NCBI RefSeq assembly: GCF_029029505.1
Contig: NZ_JAKJSD010000002.1
Location: forward strand, 372,001-436,000
Length of the DNA stretch: 64,000 nucleotides
Source: Ancylomarina sp. DW003
GTDB lineage: Bacteria > Bacteroidota > Bacteroidia > Bacteroidales > Marinifilaceae
Direction of reading: 5' to 3'
Shown: in pieces, positions 55,341 through 64,000 of the stretch
Position numbering within the stretch: position 1 is the stretch's first letter
Layout: the number at the start of each line of letters is the position of its first letter
The notes under the pieces: model-generated
The model's input: only the letters and a program-made list of their open reading frames with translations
What the model was told of the DNA's origin: nothing
Databases searched by the model: none
Made by a program: the position numbers and the translations under genes

Positions 55341-56039
55341 ATGAATAACCTTTTGTTCTTAGCTGGTCTTCAGAATGCTACTCAAAATGAAGAAATTGTA
55401 ACAGAGACAAGTGAAATCACACTTAATTTCATTGATCTTGCTTTTAAAGGTGGATGGATCATGATTCCTATATTCGCTTTATCAATAATTGCCATATGGA
55501 TATTCTTTGAGCGCTTTTATGCAATTAGAAAAGCTTCTAAAAAGGATGATAATTTCATGAATCGTATCAAAGATTACATTCACGACGGAAAAATTGACTC
55601 AGCACTTTCTCTTTGCGAAACCAATGATACGCCTGTCTCAAGAATGATTTCAAAAGGTGTAAAACGTATCGGCCGTCCTTTAAATGATGTAAATGCCGCA
55701 ATTGAAAACATTGGTAATCTTGAAGTATCGAAACTGGAAAAGAACTTACCTACCCTTGCTACAGTTGCTGGAGCAGCACCAATGATCGGTTTCCTTGGAA
55801 CAGTAATGGGAATGATTCAAGCTTTTTATGCTATGGCAAATGCCGGTAATAATATAGATGTTTCATTACTTGCTAATGGTATTTACACAGCTATGGTAAC
55901 AACAGTTGCGGGACTTATTGTAGGTATTATTGCTTATTTCGCTTACAATATTTTAGTCGCTAAGGTTGAAAAAGTTGTTTTCACTATGGAAGCAACAACT
56001 ACCGAATTTATGGATCTTTTGAATGAACCAATTAAGTAA
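55341..56039 (+). CDS. exbB: ExbB/TolQ/MotA-family proton channel protein
   Basis: The product has 232 residues with three membrane helices. The first (GGWIMIPIFALSIIAIWIFF) lies near the N-terminus. The other two are in the conserved core LATVAGAAPMIGFLGTVMGM and YTAMVTTVAGLIVGIIAYFA. It forms the ion-conducting motor with ExbD that energises TonB-dependent outer-membrane transport. It is first in an exbB-exbD-tonB row with gaps of 8 and 4 bases. Confidence 0.93.
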   Translation: MNNLLFLAGLQNATQNEEIVTETSEITLNFIDLAFKGGWIMIPIFALSIIAIWIFFERFYAIRKASKKDDNFMNRIKDYIHDGKIDSALSLCETNDTPVSRMISKGVKRIGRPLNDVNAAIENIGNLEVSKLEKNLPTLATVAGAAPMIGFLGTVMGMIQAFYAMANAGNNIDVSLLANGIYTAMVTTVAGLIVGIIAYFAYNILVAKVEKVVFTMEATTTEFMDLLNEPIK

Positions 56040-56047
56040 TTCGAATT

Positions 56048-56440
56048 ATGGCATTAAAATCAAGAAATAAAGTCAACGCCAATTTCAGCATGTCGTCCAT
56101 GACTGATATTGTGTTCCTACTGTTGATTTTCTTTATGGTAACATCAACCCTTATTGCTCCTAACGCATTAAAACTTTTGTTACCAAAAAGTAGTAGTCAA
56201 ACAGCTTCAAATCCTATAACCTCAGTTTCTATAGATAAGCACTATAATTTCTATATAGAAACGACACCTACTCCATTTGCGAAACTTGAAGGCAAATTGC
56301 AAGCTCTTTTAGCTGAACATGAAGATCCAACCGTTTCACTTCATGTTGACAAATCGGTACCAATGGAACAGGTCGTAAAAGTTATGAATATTGCAAAAAA
56401 CAATAAATATAAACTGATTTTAGCAACTTCAGCAAAATAG
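56048..56440 (+). CDS. exbD: ExbD/TolR-family protein
   Basis: The product has 130 residues. One N-terminal membrane helix carries the essential Asp (SSMTDIVFLLLIFFMVTST). A small periplasmic domain with LHVDKSVPMEQVVKVMNIAK follows. It is the partner of ExbB in the ion-driven motor. It is placed between exbB and the tonB-like gene. Confidence 0.92.
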   Translation: MALKSRNKVNANFSMSSMTDIVFLLLIFFMVTSTLIAPNALKLLLPKSSSQTASNPITSVSIDKHYNFYIETTPTPFAKLEGKLQALLAEHEDPTVSLHVDKSVPMEQVVKVMNIAKNNKYKLILATSAK

Positions 56441-56444
56441 TTTT

Positions 56445-57386
56445 ATGAAGGACTCAAAAAGCAAACGAATAGGATTTGTGGGAACATTACTGTTTCACAC
56501 AGGAATTATTGCACTCCTATTTTTCTTTGGTTTTAGAACGCCTCTCCCCTTACCTGAAGAAGAAGGTATTCTTGTAAATTTTGGTAATACGGATCAAGGT
56601 GCTGGCAGAAAAAGGCCTTCACAATCGCAATCAAAACCTGCCAGAAAATCAACTCCTAAACCAGTAGCTAAGAAAAAAGAAACTATTAAACCTATAGAAA
56701 AAACTTCGCCCAAAGAGAAGATTCTCACTCAAAATACTGAAGATGCACCTGCATTACCTTCTGCTGAAGAAATAGCTAAGAAAAAAGCTAAAGAAGAAAA
56801 GGCCAGACAATTAAAACGCGAGCAAGATAAAATTCGAAAAACTGAAGCAGAAAAGCGACGTTTAGCAGAACAAAAAAGACTTGAAGAAGAAAAAGCTGAA
56901 CAAGAGAGGCTGGCTGAAATTGAAAGAGAAAGGTTAGCAGAAATAGCTCGTCAGGAAAAAATTGCAAATATCAATAACAGAACTAAGAATGCTTTCGGTA
57001 GTGGTACTTCTAACGCAACTTCTCAAGGAAAAACATTCCCTTCCGGAAATCAAGGCAAAGTAAATGGATCTGCTGATTCAAATAACTACACAAGTAGTGG
57101 ATTAGGAAATAAAGGCTATTCTTTCGATTTAAAAGGGCGTAATTCAATATCTATTCCTAAACCCAAGTATAACCTACAGGAAAGTGGTAAAGTTGTTGTA
57201 GAAGTTACTGTCGATCGTAATGGAAAAGTTACAAGTGCTCGCCCTGGAATGCCAGGATCTACTACAGCAAATATTACCTTACTTGAAGCTGCAAAGAAGG
57301 CAGCATTAAAAGCAAAATTCAATTCAGATAGTAAAGCTCCAGCTTACCAACGTGGAACAATTACTTATCATTTCCAATTAGATTAA
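56445..57386 (+). CDS. TonB/TolA-like energy transducer
   Basis: The product has 313 residues. One N-terminal membrane helix (TLLFHTGIIALLFFFG) is followed by a Pro/Lys segment. A long charged TolA-like coiled coil (EKARQLKREQDKIRKTEAEK and on) spans about 105-180, then a Gly/Ser/Asn linker. The C-terminal TonB-type domain shows GKVVVEVTVDRNGKVTSARPG and a final strand ITYHFQLD. It would couple ExbBD to outer-membrane receptors. The TolA-like rod makes it a TonB/TolA intermediate, as is common in Bacteroidota. Confidence 0.88.
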   Translation: MKDSKSKRIGFVGTLLFHTGIIALLFFFGFRTPLPLPEEEGILVNFGNTDQGAGRKRPSQSQSKPARKSTPKPVAKKKETIKPIEKTSPKEKILTQNTEDAPALPSAEEIAKKKAKEEKARQLKREQDKIRKTEAEKRRLAEQKRLEEEKAEQERLAEIERERLAEIARQEKIANINNRTKNAFGSGTSNATSQGKTFPSGNQGKVNGSADSNNYTSSGLGNKGYSFDLKGRNSISIPKPKYNLQESGKVVVEVTVDRNGKVTSARPGMPGSTTANITLLEAAKKAALKAKFNSDSKAPAYQRGTITYHFQLD

Positions 57387-57400
57387 TAAAGCTCCCTTTA

Positions 57401-58177
57401 TTATTTTAATATGGTCATAAATAAATCAAATACGCCTAAAAATTTGATTGAGGCTACAATAATAACGCCCATAAGGACATAGCGTATATATTTAGCACCC
57501 CAACTAACTGCAAATTTAGTCCCAAACCAGGCTCCAATCATATTACCAAATCCAAGAATCAATCCGATTTTATAATCAACCTGATCGTTATAAATAAAGA
57601 CAGCTAATGCAAATACTGTATATAAAAGAACAATAAATATCTTGATAGCATTAGCTTTGACCAGATTAAATCCTGCTCCAAGCACTAGGCCTGCCAAAAG
57701 AAAAAAGCCAACTCCCGCCTGAATAAAGCCACCGTAAAAGCCTATAAAAAAGAAGATGATATATTGACTCAAGCTTGGACGTTTACCCATCTTTCCCACC
57801 TGACCTTTTACCCAGGCATCTGGTTTGTATAATACAATAAAGAAAAGAACAATCAGAATCGCTCCAATAGTCTTCTCCATGATCTCCTCATTGATATTAA
57901 CTGCAAAAATAGCTCCCAGAACAGACCCAATAATCGCAGGTATAGCCAAACCTATACCTTCTCTATAATTGAATACTTTCTGCTTTTTGAAACTGGCAAC
58001 ACCAACAATATTTTGCATCAAAATAGCTACACGTAAGGTTCCATTAGCAACAGTTGCCGGTATTCCTAAAAACATAAGCAAAGCCAATATCAGAATTGAG
58101 CCACTACCAGCTAATACATTAATAAACCCAGCAAACACACCAGCTAAAACAACTAAAATATATGAATACCATTCCAT
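57401..58177 (-). CDS. TSUP-family (TauE/SafE) membrane transporter
   Basis: The product has 258 residues with about eight membrane helices. The two repeated halves begin VLAGVFAGFINVLAGSGSIL and IIFFFIGFYGGFIQAGVGFF, typical of the sulfite/organosulfonate exporter family. The substrate cannot be told from the sequence. It is convergent with the tonB-like gene (14 bases between stops) and lies downstream of glyA. Confidence 0.9.
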   Translation of the reverse strand: MEWYSYILVVLAGVFAGFINVLAGSGSILILALLMFLGIPATVANGTLRVAILMQNIVGVASFKKQKVFNYREGIGLAIPAIIGSVLGAIFAVNINEEIMEKTIGAILIVLFFIVLYKPDAWVKGQVGKMGKRPSLSQYIIFFFIGFYGGFIQAGVGFFLLAGLVLGAGFNLVKANAIKIFIVLLYTVFALAVFIYNDQVDYKIGLILGFGNMIGAWFGTKFAVSWGAKYIRYVLMGVIIVASIKFLGVFDLFMTILK

Positions 58178-58222
58178 AATTTATCCAACTAAAATCAAAA
58201 AACACCAGCAAGGTATAAAAAT

Positions 58223-58248
58223 AAAGGCCATCCATAAGGACGGCCTTT
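58223..58248 (-). terminator. Terminator of glyA
   Basis: AAAGGCCATCC and GGACGGCCTTT form a stem with one mismatch, with T-rich sequence next on the minus strand. It lies 23 bases past the glyA stop. Confidence 0.82.
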
Positions 58249-58270
58249 AAAATATATCAGTAATAAAAGA

Positions 58271-59551
58271 TTACCAAGCGAAAATTGGACGCTCAGTCAT
58301 CAATTCATTTACGCGAGTTCTAACTGAAGCAATTACTTCTTCATTGTCGATATTAGAGATTACCTCATCAATCATTGCAACGATAACTGGCATTTCAGTT
58401 TCTTTAAGACCACGAGTTGTGATAGCAGGCGTACCAATACGAATACCTGAAGTAGAGAATGGAGAACGCGTATCAAATGGAACCATGTTCTTATTGATAG
58501 TAATATCAGCTTTCACCAATGTATTCTCAACCTTCTTACCTGTAATCTCAGGGAACTTAGAACGAAGATCAACCAACATAGAGTGGTTATCAGTACCATC
58601 AGAAATTACCTTATAACCCAATTTCATGAACTCTTCAGCCATAACCTTAGCATTCTTCTGCATTTGGATTGCATAGTCTTTGTAGCTATCAGTTAAAGCC
58701 TCGCCAAAAGCAACAGCTTTAGCAGCAATAACATGCTCCAAAGGCCCACCTTGCTGTCCTGGGAATACAGCAAAATCAAGTACTGCAGACATCATTTTAG
58801 TAACCCCTTTAGGCGTTTTAGCACCAAATGGATTTTCAAAATCTTTTCCTACGATGATTAAACCACCACGAGGTCCACGAAGAGTTTTGTGTGTTGTTGT
58901 AGTACAAACGTGACAGTGAGGAACTGGATTACTCAATAATCCTTTAGCAATTAAACCTGCTGGATGAGCAATATCAGCCATCAAGATAGCACCTACTTTA
59001 TCAGCAATTTCACGTAAACGTGGGAAATCCCAATCACGAGAATATGCTGAAGCACCTGCTACAATCATTTTTGGGTTATTTTCTAAAGCCAATTTTTCTA
59101 CCTCATCATAATCAACCATTCCTGTTTCCTCACTTACGTGATAAGCAACTGGATTATATAGATTACCAGAAAGGTTTACCGGAGAACCATGAGAAAGGTG
59201 ACCACCGTGAGCCAAATCTAATCCCAAGAAAGTATCACCTGGCTTCATGCAAGCGTAAAAAACTGCAGCATTCGCTTGAGCACCTGAGTGAGGCTGAACG
59301 TTAGCATACTCTGCACCAAATAATTCACAAGCTCTATCAATTGCCAATTGCTCAGTCTGATCAACAATTTGACAACCACCATAGTAACGCTTACCAGGAT
59401 ATCCTTCAGCATACTTGTTAGTTAAACATGAACCCATTGCTTGCATTACTTGCTCACTTACGAAGTTCTCTGAAGCGATTAACTCGATTCCTTCTTTTTG
59501 ACGATTGTGCTCTTGGCCAATCAGGTCGAAAATAAGAGTATCTCTTTCCAT
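58271..59551 (-). CDS. glyA: GlyA, serine hydroxymethyltransferase
   Basis: The product has 426 residues. This PLP enzyme interconverts serine and glycine while charging tetrahydrofolate. The PLP lysine is at residue 222 in [14 protein letters not shown]. Other marks are [26 protein letters not shown], and the [12 protein letters not shown] and [12 protein letters not shown] stretches. The length is typical. It is a single gene with its own terminator. Confidence 0.98.
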   Translation of the reverse strand: MERDTLIFDLIGQEHNRQKEGIELIASENFVSEQVMQAMGSCLTNKYAEGYPGKRYYGGCQIVDQTEQLAIDRACELFGAEYANVQPHSGAQANAAVFYACMKPGDTFLGLDLAHGGHLSHGSPVNLSGNLYNPVAYHVSEETGMVDYDEVEKLALENNPKMIVAGASAYSRDWDFPRLREIADKVGAILMADIAHPAGLIAKGLLSNPVPHCHVCTTTTHKTLRGPRGGLIIVGKDFENPFGAKTPKGVTKMMSAVLDFAVFPGQQGGPLEHVIAAKAVAFGEALTDSYKDYAIQMQKNAKVMAEEFMKLGYKVISDGTDNHSMLVDLRSKFPEITGKKVENTLVKADITINKNMVPFDTRSPFSTSGIRIGTPAITTRGLKETEMPVIVAMIDEVISNIDNEEVIASVRTRVNELMTERPIFAW

Positions 59552-60030
59552 TGTTGTTTTTTCTTTTGTTTATTTAATAAATCTGTCAGTGCTATTCTAT
59601 AAGATACATTTTTAAATATACCTCAATTCGATAAAATACAAGCTAAATAGATTGCTTACAACCTTCTGAATTACAAGTTATAATTGGCTAAAAAAACAGT
59701 TTATTTCTGCCTATATTCAATTTTCCAAAAATAGACAATTAGACCTATTAAAAAAATATTTAGCCTCTTTTTTACAATAGCTTTTAAGCATAGTTTTAAA
59801 ACACTCGTAAACAAGAACATAAATCCATTTAACAATGAATATTAACTTTCTAAAAATGGAAACTCTTACTTTATTATTTAAAATACTGTAACCTTTTCCT
59901 GATTATGGATACTAATTATAACATACCTACATTTTTTATGTATCGGTTTGTTCACTTTTTATTACATTTATTATCTATTAAATTGAATACGAGCTCACAT
60001 TTAAGATTTTTCTAACCCAAAACATTAAAT
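59552..60030. other. Divergent intergenic region glyA / 60031 gene
   Basis: No gene was seen. On the minus strand TTG (59641-59639) and TATATTTA (59620-59613), separated by 18 bases, could be the glyA promoter. The plus-strand half is AT-rich and featureless apart from short T/A runs. Confidence 0.35.
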
Positions 60031-60513
60031 ATGGAAACCATATCAGTTCATCCTAAACCACGTCCGGCTTTATTAACGGTTCTTTGTGTACTAACTTTTG
60101 TTGGTAGTGGATTAAGTCTAATGGGGAATCTAATGTCTATGTTTATTGCACCATTTATGGATTTTTTCGATCCTTCGATGTTCGATGAAGCATTTTCACA
60201 TTTAGGTAATAATCCCGGAGATAAGTTTGCAGAAGAGATGTTAAATATTGCAATTTTAGCAATGGAAAATATTTTTACAATTTCTCTTTTAAAGTTTATT
60301 TTTAGTGCCTTAAGCATTGTGGGAGCAATTTACATGTTCAAACTAAAAAAGATAGGCTTCTACTTATATATTGCAGCACAAGTTGGCTTCTTAGCAATTG
60401 GTCCAATAACTCTTGGATGGAATTTATTTGTTAGTATGTCAATTTTCTTTTCAGGATTCTTCTCAATCCTATTTATTGCCTTATATGCAATAAACTTAAA
60501 ACATATGTCTTAA
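60031..60513 (+). CDS. Four-helix membrane protein, paralogue A
   Basis: The product has 160 residues. A cytoplasmic start (HPKPRPALLTVLCVLTFVGS) leads into the first helix. An acidic loop follows, then three more helices with MFKLKKIGFYLYIAAQVGFL and a final FIALYAINLKHMS. It is closely matched in layout and in the MFKLKK-GFYLY and YAxNLKHM motifs by the next gene. No function is known. Confidence 0.8.
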   Translation: METISVHPKPRPALLTVLCVLTFVGSGLSLMGNLMSMFIAPFMDFFDPSMFDEAFSHLGNNPGDKFAEEMLNIAILAMENIFTISLLKFIFSALSIVGAIYMFKLKKIGFYLYIAAQVGFLAIGPITLGWNLFVSMSIFFSGFFSILFIALYAINLKHMS

Positions 60514-60560
60514 AAAAATAATCTAATTATTACATACCTAAATACATTAAATTAATACTC

Positions 60561-61067
60561 ATGGAAGATAACGTTTCACAAGTAGCAGTCCCTAAAAAGA
60601 GACCTACATTTATTACAGTACTTTGTATTTTATCATTAATTGGATCTGGTGGATTTGGTCTACTTCAGCCTCTTTACCAATTTGTCACTTTTGAGAAATC
60701 TTATCCTGAAAAGATAGAACAAATCGAAAAAGGATTAGAACAAATGGAAGATGCAGGTGTAGATTCCGGTTTCTTTTATGATATGGCAGTAAACGGCCTT
60801 GTCGTATTGGAAAAAACTAAAGAAAATCTAGTACCTATGACAGCTGCAAATGTTGTATTTGCCCTATTCAGTTTGCTAGGCGTATTTTTAATGTTTAAGC
60901 TTAAGAAAAACGGATTTTACTTATACTCTGCAATAAATCTATTTTGGATGCTCGTGCCAATCTATTTTATAGGTACTGAAGTTGGTATGATGACTCTTGG
61001 TGTTGGTGGATTTATAACGATTCTCTTCATTATACTTTATGCAGTCAACCTAAAACATATGGAATAA
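60561..61067 (+). CDS. Four-helix membrane protein, paralogue B
   Basis: The product has 168 residues. It shares with its upstream neighbour the KKRPTFITVLCILSLIGSGG start, the central FMFKLKKNGFYLYSAINLF and the end YAVNLKHME. The extracellular loop (residues about 35-85) is the variable part. The pair arose by tandem duplication and is separated by 47 bases. The function is unknown. Confidence 0.8.
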   Translation: MEDNVSQVAVPKKRPTFITVLCILSLIGSGGFGLLQPLYQFVTFEKSYPEKIEQIEKGLEQMEDAGVDSGFFYDMAVNGLVVLEKTKENLVPMTAANVVFALFSLLGVFLMFKLKKNGFYLYSAINLFWMLVPIYFIGTEVGMMTLGVGGFITILFIILYAVNLKHME

Positions 61068-61105
61068 TTTCCTGTCAACTTATTTCAGGACGGGACAAGC
61101 AAATA

Positions 61106-61138
61106 AAATAAAGGCTGCCCAATAAGCAGCCTTTATTT
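61106..61138. terminator. Bidirectional terminator between paralogue B and aldehyde dehydrogenase
   Basis: AAATAAAGGCTGC (61106-61118) pairs with GCAGCCTTTATTT (61126-61138). Both flanks are A/T rich. Confidence 0.88.
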
Positions 61139-61145
61139 ATCTTGT

Positions 61146-62537
61146 TTAAATCGATTTTGATCGAATCACCATCAGTTTATCTCTTGTCATTTCTTTCATT
61201 GAATAAGGAATTCCACCCACTCCAATTCCTGATGAATCTCTACCCCCAAAAGGCATCCAATCTACACGAAAAGCCGTATGATCATTAACCATTACTGCCG
61301 AAGCATTTAGCTGATTTACAGCATCAAGTGCCTTATCCATATTTTTGGTGAAAATTGAAGCCTGAAAAGCTAAATCCAATGCATTTGAACGATCTATAGC
61401 ATCTTGCAATTTGCTATAAGTATACAAGCAAACCACAGGACCAAAAACTTCTAATTGTGACACTTTTGACTCTTCTGGAGGGTTTAATAGAACTGTAGGT
61501 TGATAACAAGTAACATGACACTTTCTTCCTCCACACAATAATTCTGCACCTTCTTCAATAGCCTCATTTACCCAAGTATAAACTCTGTCCTGCTCCCATG
61601 AATCGATTATTGGGCCAACTTCTGTAAATGGATCAAGTGGATCACCAACTTTTATTGCTTTTGCATAATCAACAAGTTTCTTACTAAATTCATCTATAAT
61701 AGATTTATGAACAAATACGCGTTGTACAGATACACAGACCTGGCCAGCATGATAAAACCCACCTTTACCTAATAAGGAAACAGCTTCATCAATATCAGTA
61801 TCCGGTTCAACTATAACCGGGGCAGATCCTCCATGTTCCATTGCACAGTGTGTTCCCGGAGCTAATTTCGATCGCAAATTCCATCCTACTTCTGCTGAAC
61901 CAATAAATGAAAAATAGTTGATTCGGCTATCTTTTACCATCATCTCCGCATTTTCCCGATTACAAATGACAACTTCAGCCCAGTCAGCAGGAAGTCCAGC
62001 TTCTTTCATCATCTTAACAAGCTCGATAGCTGACATTGGCGTACTGCTAGCTGGCTTTATAATTACCGGACAACCAACTGCAAAAGCCGGAATTATTTGA
62101 TGCACAGCCAAGTTTAGTGGATGATTAAAAGCCGATATACTTAATACAACACCAATAGGTTCTGGCGTAGTAAAAGCCATCCTATTAAGAGATGCAGCAG
62201 TCATTCCCATAGGAATTTGCTCACCTTTTATCTGACCGATATATTCTATAGCAAGCTGAACACCATTTATTGCTCGTAAAATTTCGACTTTACTATCCTG
62301 ATATGGTTTACCTCCTTCGGAAGCAGCTATTTTTGTCAACTCTTCAACCCTTCCTTCCATCAATGTTTTTGTCCTTTCAAGAATGGCTATTCTTTCGTAA
62401 GGTTTTAACCATCTCGACCTGTCATTAAAAAGAGCATGAGCATTGGCCACCTTCTCTTCAATGATTGCTGCATCCATTAGGGGAATTTCCTGAAGTAATC
62501 GACCATCAAATGGTGATTTTACTTTTATACTTGTCAT
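61146..62537 (-). CDS. NAD(P)-dependent aldehyde dehydrogenase
   Basis: The product has 463 residues. Catalytic Cys268 in GQVCVSVQR, Glu234 in MEHGGSAP and Asn138 in SAFNHP are all in place. Cofactor-binding stretches IIKPASSTP and FIGSAEVGW are present. PFGGRDSSGIGVGGI near the C-terminus is typical of the lactaldehyde/phosphonoacetaldehyde/GAPN-like branch. The physiological aldehyde is unknown. It is divergent from the XRE-S24 regulator with about 115 bases between, so the regulator might control it. Confidence 0.92.
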   Translation of the reverse strand: MTSIKVKSPFDGRLLQEIPLMDAAIIEEKVANAHALFNDRSRWLKPYERIAILERTKTLMEGRVEELTKIAASEGGKPYQDSKVEILRAINGVQLAIEYIGQIKGEQIPMGMTAASLNRMAFTTPEPIGVVLSISAFNHPLNLAVHQIIPAFAVGCPVIIKPASSTPMSAIELVKMMKEAGLPADWAEVVICNRENAEMMVKDSRINYFSFIGSAEVGWNLRSKLAPGTHCAMEHGGSAPVIVEPDTDIDEAVSLLGKGGFYHAGQVCVSVQRVFVHKSIIDEFSKKLVDYAKAIKVGDPLDPFTEVGPIIDSWEQDRVYTWVNEAIEEGAELLCGGRKCHVTCYQPTVLLNPPEESKVSQLEVFGPVVCLYTYSKLQDAIDRSNALDLAFQASIFTKNMDKALDAVNQLNASAVMVNDHTAFRVDWMPFGGRDSSGIGVGGIPYSMKEMTRDKLMVIRSKSI

Positions 62538-62653
62538 TTTGTTTGCTTTTATGATTTTGTAAGTCCAAAATACAAGATTTAAAGACCAATATCAACAAGT
62601 ATTCTTTACTTTTGCTCGAATTTTTACAGTTTCAAACCTCAATATATATCGTC

Positions 62654-63367
62654 ATGCAACATCTTGCTGAAAATTTAAAATACCTCCGTCTTCGAAAACG
62701 CTTATCACAGTCCAAACTATCATTTAAAATTGGAGTTGGAGCATCTTCAATATCGGCATATGAGAAAAAAAGATCAACACCTAAACTTGAAACGCTTTTA
62801 AAGTTTACAAAATTCTTCAATCGAAGCTTAGATGAATTGGTACAAGATGATATTGTTGCGCTTGATAGAGAAAAATTACAAGATACCAAAGGTGAAAAGT
62901 TAAGGATTCTACCAATTGTAGTAGATGAACAGAACGAAGAAAGGATTACTCTTGTTCCGGTTAAAGCGGCTGCGGGCTATTTAAATGGCTATTCCGACAC
63001 AGAATTTATTAGCGAACTTCCTAATTTTAGAATGCCATTTGCTGAACTTTCAGAAAACAAAAGCTATCGTGCATTTCAAATTGAAGGAGAAAGTATGTTG
63101 CCTATACCAGCAGGTGCCTACATTATTTGTGAATATGTGCAAGATTGGGAACAAATAAGAAATGGTTCTTGTAATGTTGTCGTTAGCTCAGAAGATGGTG
63201 TTGTATACAAACGAATCCAAAAGGATATTAAAAACAATCAGTTTATTCTGCATTCAGACAATACTGAATATGCTAGTTTCGAGATTGGCTTAAACCAAGT
63301 ATTAGAAATATGGAAAGCTCTTGGTTATGTCTGCTTTGATTTACCTGAAGTTCAACCAACAAACTAA
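62654..63367 (+). CDS. XRE-family regulator with S24 (LexA-like) peptidase domain
   Basis: The ATG at 62654 was chosen over a TTG at 62612, giving 237 residues. An N-terminal helix-turn-helix (RLSQSKLSFKIGVGASSISA) is followed by a short linker. The S24 domain has the catalytic pair Ser147 (GESMLP) and Lys186 (VVYKRI) and an Ala107-Gly108 bond in KAAAGYL where such proteins self-cleave. It may be a repressor released by self-cleavage upon DNA damage or another signal. No prophage genes are visible nearby. Confidence 0.9.
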   Translation: MQHLAENLKYLRLRKRLSQSKLSFKIGVGASSISAYEKKRSTPKLETLLKFTKFFNRSLDELVQDDIVALDREKLQDTKGEKLRILPIVVDEQNEERITLVPVKAAAGYLNGYSDTEFISELPNFRMPFAELSENKSYRAFQIEGESMLPIPAGAYIICEYVQDWEQIRNGSCNVVVSSEDGVVYKRIQKDIKNNQFILHSDNTEYASFEIGLNQVLEIWKALGYVCFDLPEVQPTN

Positions 63368-63494
63368 AACATTACAGAAATTTCTATTTATCTGAAAACA
63401 AGATTAAAATCATATTTTAATGCTGTGATTATTAATGAAAATTAGCTTACTTTCACTCTGCTTAAATTCATTCTAAATAATTGAGTTCGACCAA

Positions 63495-64000
63495 ATGGGA
63501 AATTCTATATCAACTAACCTAAAAGGTGTTTTATTTGCTTGCTTAACAGCAACGCTTTGGGGATTTTTACCCATATTTTTGAAGATATCTCTTAAGTACC
63601 TGGATCCTAACTCTATTGTTTGGTTTCGATTTACTTTTGCGGCTGGTGTTCTATTTATCTATTTTTTATTTGCCGATAGAAAACAACTTCAAATATTAAG
63701 ACGACCTCCTGTATTACTTATTATAGCAGCCTTAGCTTTAGGTCTTAATTATATTGGTTTCCTGCAAGGATTAAATTTCACAAGCCCCAGTAATGCACAA
63801 ATTATCATTCAAACCGGTCCAATTCTATTGGCCTTGGTTGGTTTTATAGTTTATAAGGAAAGTCTCAACTTTAAACAAGTAGGTGGTTTTGCCATTGCTG
63901 GTATTGGCTTGATTCTTTTTTACCAGAATCAATTGAAAGGATTTATCGATGATCCTGATGCTTTTAACAAAGGTTTTATTTGGATTGAAATTGGTGCTAT
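63495..64000 (+). CDS. EamA/DMT-family transporter (3' end outside window)
   Basis: The ATG at 63495 opens 168 codons running to the window edge. The product is very hydrophobic. The first EamA repeat begins VLFACLTATLWGFLPIFLKI. NYIGFLQGLNFTSPSNAQII, then QTGPILLALVGFIVYKE, is the classic EamA pattern, and a second repeat begins at the window edge. Family members export metabolites or amino acids and the substrate is unknown. Confidence 0.92.
   Translation, partial: MGNSISTNLKGVLFACLTATLWGFLPIFLKISLKYLDPNSIVWFRFTFAAGVLFIYFLFADRKQLQILRRPPVLLIIAALALGLNYIGFLQGLNFTSPSNAQIIIQTGPILLALVGFIVYKESLNFKQVGGFAIAGIGLILFYQNQLKGFIDDPDAFNKGFIWIEIGA

Noticed and set aside
62654..63367. Phage CI-type repressor as evidence of a prophage
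   Set aside because: No phage genes flank it. XRE-S24 proteins are common as stand-alone regulators in Bacteroidota.

Overview
The window looks like chromosome from a marine or anaerobic member of the Bacteroidota. The evidence is low GC, absence of Shine-Dalgarno leaders, TAnnTTTG-type -7 boxes, a type IX secretion sorting domain, a Bacteroidota-type V-ATPase operon with a DUF2764-like subunit, and a TPP-riboswitch thi operon ordered thiS-thiE-thiG-thiH-thiF-thiC. A Marinifilaceae/Marinilabiliales-type host is my guess and is not proven. No rRNA, tRNA, CRISPR array, transposase or integrase was seen.

Layout. 1-1.8 kb is a small accessory patch of membrane/coiled-coil proteins on the minus strand. 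One gene there is split by a frameshift in an A6 run, and the patch is separated by attC-like palindromic repeats. 1.87-3.4 kb holds a PepSY-type membrane protein coupled to an OB-fold-like lipoprotein, then a small HTH protein. 3.4-10.1 kb holds a mobile-looking inverted-repeat element, two TPP riboswitch aptamers in tandem and six thiamine genes. 10.3-19.2 kb is a co-directional five-gene block: three tail-collar proteins, a type 1 periplasmic-binding-fold protein and a 1,893-residue Calx-beta/cadherin T9SS adhesin. Nearly identical hairpins lie on both sides of the block. 19.9-28 kb carries an S41 protease, an ECF sigma/membrane-partner/barrel-like trio, a DUF2007 protein, an FKBP lipoprotein, a photolyase and several envelope proteins.

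28.4-40 kb is rich in signalling genes: a Cache-PAS histidine kinase, a TPR metallopeptidase, then a tight cluster of a triple-receiver hybrid kinase, a REC-kinase-REC protein, CheR and a CheB domain, followed by a CYTH protein. 40-45.6 kb has divergent tsaD and a TamB-like giant. 46.1-53.3 kb is the V-ATPase operon (A-B-E-DUF2764-D-I-K). Its rotor proteolipid carries a Na+-type ligand set. A ~113-bp upstream region is repeated in front of nhaD (Na+/H+ antiporter), which is followed by exbB-exbD-tonB. The rest is a TSUP exporter, glyA, two paralogous membrane proteins, an aldehyde dehydrogenase, an XRE-S24 regulator and the start of an EamA transporter.

The best candidates for something undescribed are the collar/binding-fold/adhesin operon and the apparent co-regulation of a probable Na+-V-ATPase with NhaD.
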